Positions 5,000 to 7,688 of a DNA stretch of 7,688 bases are shown in pieces. The stretch's first letter is position 1; the number at the start of each line of letters is the position of its first letter. The notes under the pieces are model-generated. The model was given only the letters and a program-made list of their open reading frames with translations, did no database searches and was not told where the DNA came from. The stretch is from Acidobacteriota bacterium (GTDB lineage Bacteria > Acidobacteriota > Terriglobia > Acidiferrales > UBA7541), in assembly GCA_003224075.1 (NCBI GenBank), contig QHYF01000244.1, positions 1 to 7,688 on the forward strand. Reading direction: 5' to 3'. Position numbers and translations under genes: made by a program.

Positions 5000-6259
5000 A
5001 TGAATCGAGCAGCACGTATTGGCATTCTCTCCTTATCAGTAGCCATCTTTTGTTACGCAGGCATCGGCCACGTCCTAGGCCGCAGCTCGGATGACAAGGC
5101 TTACAAGTCGCTCACCGTGTATGGTGAAGTTCTGCAGAAGATTCAGCAGGATTACGTCGACGAGCCGCACATGCGCACGGTGACTGCCGGCTCTCTCCAT
5201 GGCCTGCTGGAGTCGCTGGACCCACAATCCAGCTACCTCACTCCGCGCGAGTACGAGGAGTACAAGAAGAAGCTAGCGAACGCGGCCACGGGCGAGACTG
5301 GTCTGACGCTTAGCAAGCGCTACGGTTACATTATTGTTCTCTCCGTGCTGCCGGATAGTCCGGGCGCGAAGGCGGGAATTCGCAGCGGCGACATTTTGGA
5401 AGCCATTGGCGGATTCACCACGCGTGACATGTCCGTAGGGCAAGCCCTGAATCTTCTCAATGGCCAGCCGGGCTCGGGCATCAAGGTCGCGGTTATTCGC
5501 CGCGGCAAAGCCACGCCCGAAGAAGTTGACATCGTCCGCGACAAAGTGGCGACACCGAAGATCATGACTCAAAAAGCGGACCCTGACATTCTCGTCCTGC
5601 GCCTCTCGTCGCTCGATTCGGGCCGCGCCGAGGAAGTCCGCAACCGTTTGCTGGACGCGGAAAAGCAGGGCATTCACAAGGTCATCCTGGATGTGCGCGA
5701 ATGCGGCCGTGGCCCGGTTTCCGAGGCCATTGCAATCGCTCGCTTCTTCATCCCCTCGGGCACGCTGACCACGCTTCGCGGCCAGACCGTCTCGACACAA
5801 GTCTTCTCCGCTGAGCCGAAGCAGGTCCTCTGGAAGAACCCGGTTGCCGTGCTCATTGATGCAACGACCTCCGGCGCCGCAGAAGTTCTCGCCTCTGCCA
5901 TTGTTGCGAATCATCGCGGTGATGTTGTGGGAGAGCGCACGTTTGGTCTCGCCTCCGAACAGAAGCTCATCACTCTGGATGATGGCGCCGCACTGATTCT
6001 CACCGTCGCGAATTACTACAATCCGGGCGGGAAATCCATCCTGGAAGAGGGCGTCACACCAACGGAAGTCGTTCGCGCCGTATCCGAAGATGAATTGGAT
6101 TCAGGCGATGAAGATGTGACACCACCAACCGACTCTCAGACGCCTCCACCCAATACTCGCAAGGAACCCGGGCTCGGGCCGCGCCCGCTTTCTCCGGAAG
6201 ACCCGATCTTTCACCGAGCGCTCGACCTGCTGAAAGCGCCCATGAAAAAGGCCGCTTAG
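5000..6259 (+). CDS. S41/C-terminal processing protease-like PDZ protein, catalytic residues lost (probable pseudoprotease)
   Basis: The 419-residue protein has an N-terminal signal or membrane anchor (about 5-27), an S41 N-terminal helical region (about 35-95, with SLDPQSSYL at 72-80), a PDZ domain (about 101-170) and an S41 core (about 185-360). A Pro-rich acidic linker (362-400) and a short C-terminal helix follow. The fold matches Ctp/Tsp proteases of the periplasm. Aligned by hand to E. coli Tsp on the conserved Glu (SASASE; here Glu295), the catalytic Ser430 position is Gly292, the Asp441 position is Ala303, and the Lys455 position (FGKG) is Leu317 (FGLA). The substrate-site DLRGNPGG motif has become DVRECGRGP (231-239). 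It is therefore probably a binding or scaffold protein, not a protease. Ser291 next to the site is shifted by one residue and no Lys replaces the lost one. The deacetylase-like gene follows after 6 bp. Confidence 0.92.
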   Translation: MNRAARIGILSLSVAIFCYAGIGHVLGRSSDDKAYKSLTVYGEVLQKIQQDYVDEPHMRTVTAGSLHGLLESLDPQSSYLTPREYEEYKKKLANAATGETGLTLSKRYGYIIVLSVLPDSPGAKAGIRSGDILEAIGGFTTRDMSVGQALNLLNGQPGSGIKVAVIRRGKATPEEVDIVRDKVATPKIMTQKADPDILVLRLSSLDSGRAEEVRNRLLDAEKQGIHKVILDVRECGRGPVSEAIAIARFFIPSGTLTTLRGQTVSTQVFSAEPKQVLWKNPVAVLIDATTSGAAEVLASAIVANHRGDVVGERTFGLASEQKLITLDDGAALILTVANYYNPGGKSILEEGVTPTEVVRAVSEDELDSGDEDVTPPTDSQTPPPNTRKEPGLGPRPLSPEDPIFHRALDLLKAPMKKAA

Positions 6260-6265
6260 TATTCC

Positions 6266-7444
6266 GTGGCCCGGAAGATCGACTCAGTCCCGCGAAGCGC
6301 AGACTATTTTCGAATCAAGGCCACGCGCTCCGCGCCATTCGCCGTGCTGTTGCTTTGCTGCTCCTCAGCCGTTCTCTTGACCGGTTGCAAAAAGAAAGAA
6401 GAGCGCCGCCTCAGTCCTTCTCAAATCCACCAAATCACACGCGATCTGGCTGCCGCAGCTTCTTCCGCCGTCCCTGCCGGGAGCGCTATCAAACTCACGC
6501 AAGGTGCTTCCAATCAGCAACCCGGACCAACCGATACCCTGCATATCGTGCTAAAGAATGATTCTTCAGCAAACGCGAATCGTGCCGCGCTCGCAAAGCT
6601 CGTCCAGAGTCTTGATACTGTCGTCACCCGAAATCATCTGACGCAAGATCAGCCAATCCAAACCGGAGATCTCTTTCGGCTCAGGCTTCGGCACTCGGGC
6701 GTGCCGACACACGAAATCGAAATTGTGACGCGCGCAACACCGGCGTCCGGGGCCGAATCAGGAAATTCGAGTGGAAAAACTGCCGGAGCGAAACTCGCGA
6801 TCATTCTGGATGACCTCGGTAGCGACCGCGCTGCGGCCGAAGCCATTTTTGATCTGCCTTACCCGCTCACCATTTCCGTCCTTCCGAATCACGAGCATTC
6901 CATTGATATCGCCGATGAAGCCAGTAGCCGCGGCTACCAGGTCATGCTTCATCTGCCGATGCAATCCATCGCCAATGAAACACCGGAAGCGCGGGAATTG
7001 CGGCCCGGCATGCCCGCCGCGGAGGTATCCGCCCTCGTCGATCAATTCCTGCAAAACGTCCCGAGGGTGGTGGGTGTCAACAATCATCAGGGTTCGCGAG
7101 CAACCTCGGATCCCGCACTCATGGACGAACTGATGCCTGTGCCGCGCGATCGTCGCCTGTTCTACATCGATAGCCGCACTACGACCGCCACGGTGGCCTA
7201 CGATACCGCGCAGAGTTTCCGGGTTCGCTCCGCCTTCCGCAATGTCCCTTTTCTCGACGACGTTGCCGAAGTGCCTGCGGTCCACAAACAGTTGGAATTG
7301 GCCCTGCGAGACGCCAGACTAAAGGGCGAAGCCATCGCCATCGGCCATCCTCACGCCGCTACGCTTCGCGCTCTGCGAGAAGTCCTGCCGCAAGCACAAG
7401 GGCAAGGCGTCCAATTGGTGTTCGCTTCGGAACTGGTCCACTAA
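6266..7444 (+). CDS. Divergent polysaccharide deacetylase family (DUF610/YibQ-like) lipoprotein
   Basis: Residues 176-390 match the divergent polysaccharide deacetylase family, a NodB-like fold. Visible motifs are ILDDLG (180-185), LHLPM with His229 (228-232), GVNNHQGS with His274 (270-277), IDSRTT (301-306), FLDD (329-332) and GHPH (360-363). The N-terminus has a hydrophobic stretch ending in lipobox LLTGC with Cys41, so it is probably a lipoprotein facing the periplasm. Residues 45-165, mostly Ala/Gln-rich helix then a beta-rich part, are extra compared with E. coli YibQ (about 319 residues); I do not recognise them. The start is GTG, 6 bp after the S41 stop, with only a weak distant AAGG, which suggests translational coupling. 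No ATG exists before the lipobox. The substrate is unknown; a peptidoglycan-related role is inferred from family context. Enzyme activity is not proven for this family. Confidence 0.92.
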   Translation: MARKIDSVPRSADYFRIKATRSAPFAVLLLCCSSAVLLTGCKKKEERRLSPSQIHQITRDLAAAASSAVPAGSAIKLTQGASNQQPGPTDTLHIVLKNDSSANANRAALAKLVQSLDTVVTRNHLTQDQPIQTGDLFRLRLRHSGVPTHEIEIVTRATPASGAESGNSSGKTAGAKLAIILDDLGSDRAAAEAIFDLPYPLTISVLPNHEHSIDIADEASSRGYQVMLHLPMQSIANETPEARELRPGMPAAEVSALVDQFLQNVPRVVGVNNHQGSRATSDPALMDELMPVPRDRRLFYIDSRTTTATVAYDTAQSFRVRSAFRNVPFLDDVAEVPAVHKQLELALRDARLKGEAIAIGHPHAATLRALREVLPQAQGQGVQLVFASELVH

Positions 7445-7688
7445 TCAGGGTTTGTCGTTTGCTTATGAGTCGGCTCGGTTTTCTTCGCAGGAAAAAGAAA
7501 ATGAACGGCGAGAGCAAGCATCCCCATCGTCAGAAAGCTGAAAACGCTTCCCTCGGGGCCCACCGAGCCGCCCGTCAGCCATCGTGCGCCGTGCAAAGAC
7601 GCGTTGGAAAGATGGCCCTCAAAAACCACGCCGCTATTCGGCACCGAGTAAAGAAACGTCTCGCCGAAATCAAAGCTGGCGTGCAACC
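7441..7688 (-). CDS. C-terminal fragment of a CPBP-family (CAAX/Abi-type) intramembrane metalloprotease; start beyond the window
   Basis: The frame enters from the right edge and ends at TAG (7443-7441), giving about 82 residues. It opens with HASFDFGETFLY, which resembles the last conserved motif of CPBP proteases, HxxxD/N, thought to help hold the metal. GHLSNAS, WLTGG and GPEGS follow, then one hydrophobic segment (SVFSFLTMGMLALAVHFLF) and a polar Lys-rich tail. I recall similar tails in acidobacterial CPBP proteins, but without the N-terminal EExxxR motif the assignment stays provisional. If correct, it is a multi-pass inner membrane protease of unknown substrate. It converges on the deacetylase gene with a 4-bp overlap, so neither gene has a spacer for its own terminator. 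Confidence 0.72.
   Translation of the reverse strand, partial: LHASFDFGETFLYSVPNSGVVFEGHLSNASLHGARWLTGGSVGPEGSVFSFLTMGMLALAVHFLFPAKKTEPTHKQTTNPD

Noticed and set aside
5273..5914. 213-codon minus-strand open frame inside the S41 gene
   Set aside because: It is antisense to the PDZ and S41 core coding sequence and has no family features.
7479..7501. Inverted repeat TTTTCTT / AAGAAAA as a terminator for the deacetylase operon
   Set aside because: It is a weak A-T stem within the coding region of the convergent gene, with no GC core and no following T-run.

Overview
The window is GC-rich chromosomal DNA, tightly packed with genes, from a Gram-negative (LPS-making) bacterium. lpxC shows that an outer membrane with lipid A is made. 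The small PurL/PurQ type of FGAM synthase argues against a gammaproteobacterium. The C-terminal fragment of a CPBP membrane protease at the right edge, together with the general protein style, resembles Acidobacteriota. That assignment comes from remembered family sequences, not from a search, and is moderate in confidence.

Layout. The left half is read on the minus strand in the order lpxC (4736-3828), glmU (3759-2293), purQ (2103-1366) and purL (1293 to the left edge, C-terminus missing). The right half is read on the plus strand: an S41/Ctp-like PDZ protein (5000-6259), followed after 6 bp by a lipoprotein of the divergent polysaccharide deacetylase family (6266-7444). This pair runs tail to tail into the C-terminal end of a CPBP-family membrane protease on the minus strand (7441-7688). 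The two convergent genes overlap by 4 bp at their stop codons. No stretch over 300 bp lacks a gene. The longest gap is the 263-bp divergent region between lpxC and the S41 gene, which holds most of the regulatory-looking structure.

Function. Two themes meet. One is envelope building: GlmU makes UDP-GlcNAc, LpxC commits it to lipid A, and the S41-like protein and the deacetylase-like lipoprotein match the Ctp-YibQ/DUF610 pairing that accompanies cell-wall hydrolase control in other bacteria. The other is step 4 of purine synthesis (PurQ supplies ammonia, PurL makes FGAM). The required third subunit, PurS, is not next to them.

Most notable observations. (1) The S41 protein has lost the catalytic Ser and Lys and the assisting Asp, and so looks like a pseudoprotease that still sits beside the deacetylase. 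(2) The divergent region carries two perfect inverted repeats (9 and 8 bp) interleaved as A-B-A'-B', a pseudoknot or alternative-hairpin layout, just upstream of a perfect extended -10 promoter. (3) A 9-bp sequence is repeated in tandem with an 11-bp period in the same region. (4) A nested hairpin fills the purQ-purL gap and ends against the purL ribosome binding site. (5) GlmU has an unusual, strongly basic C-terminal tail that contains a seven-A tract. I saw no tRNA, rRNA, CRISPR, insertion sequence or prophage signal.
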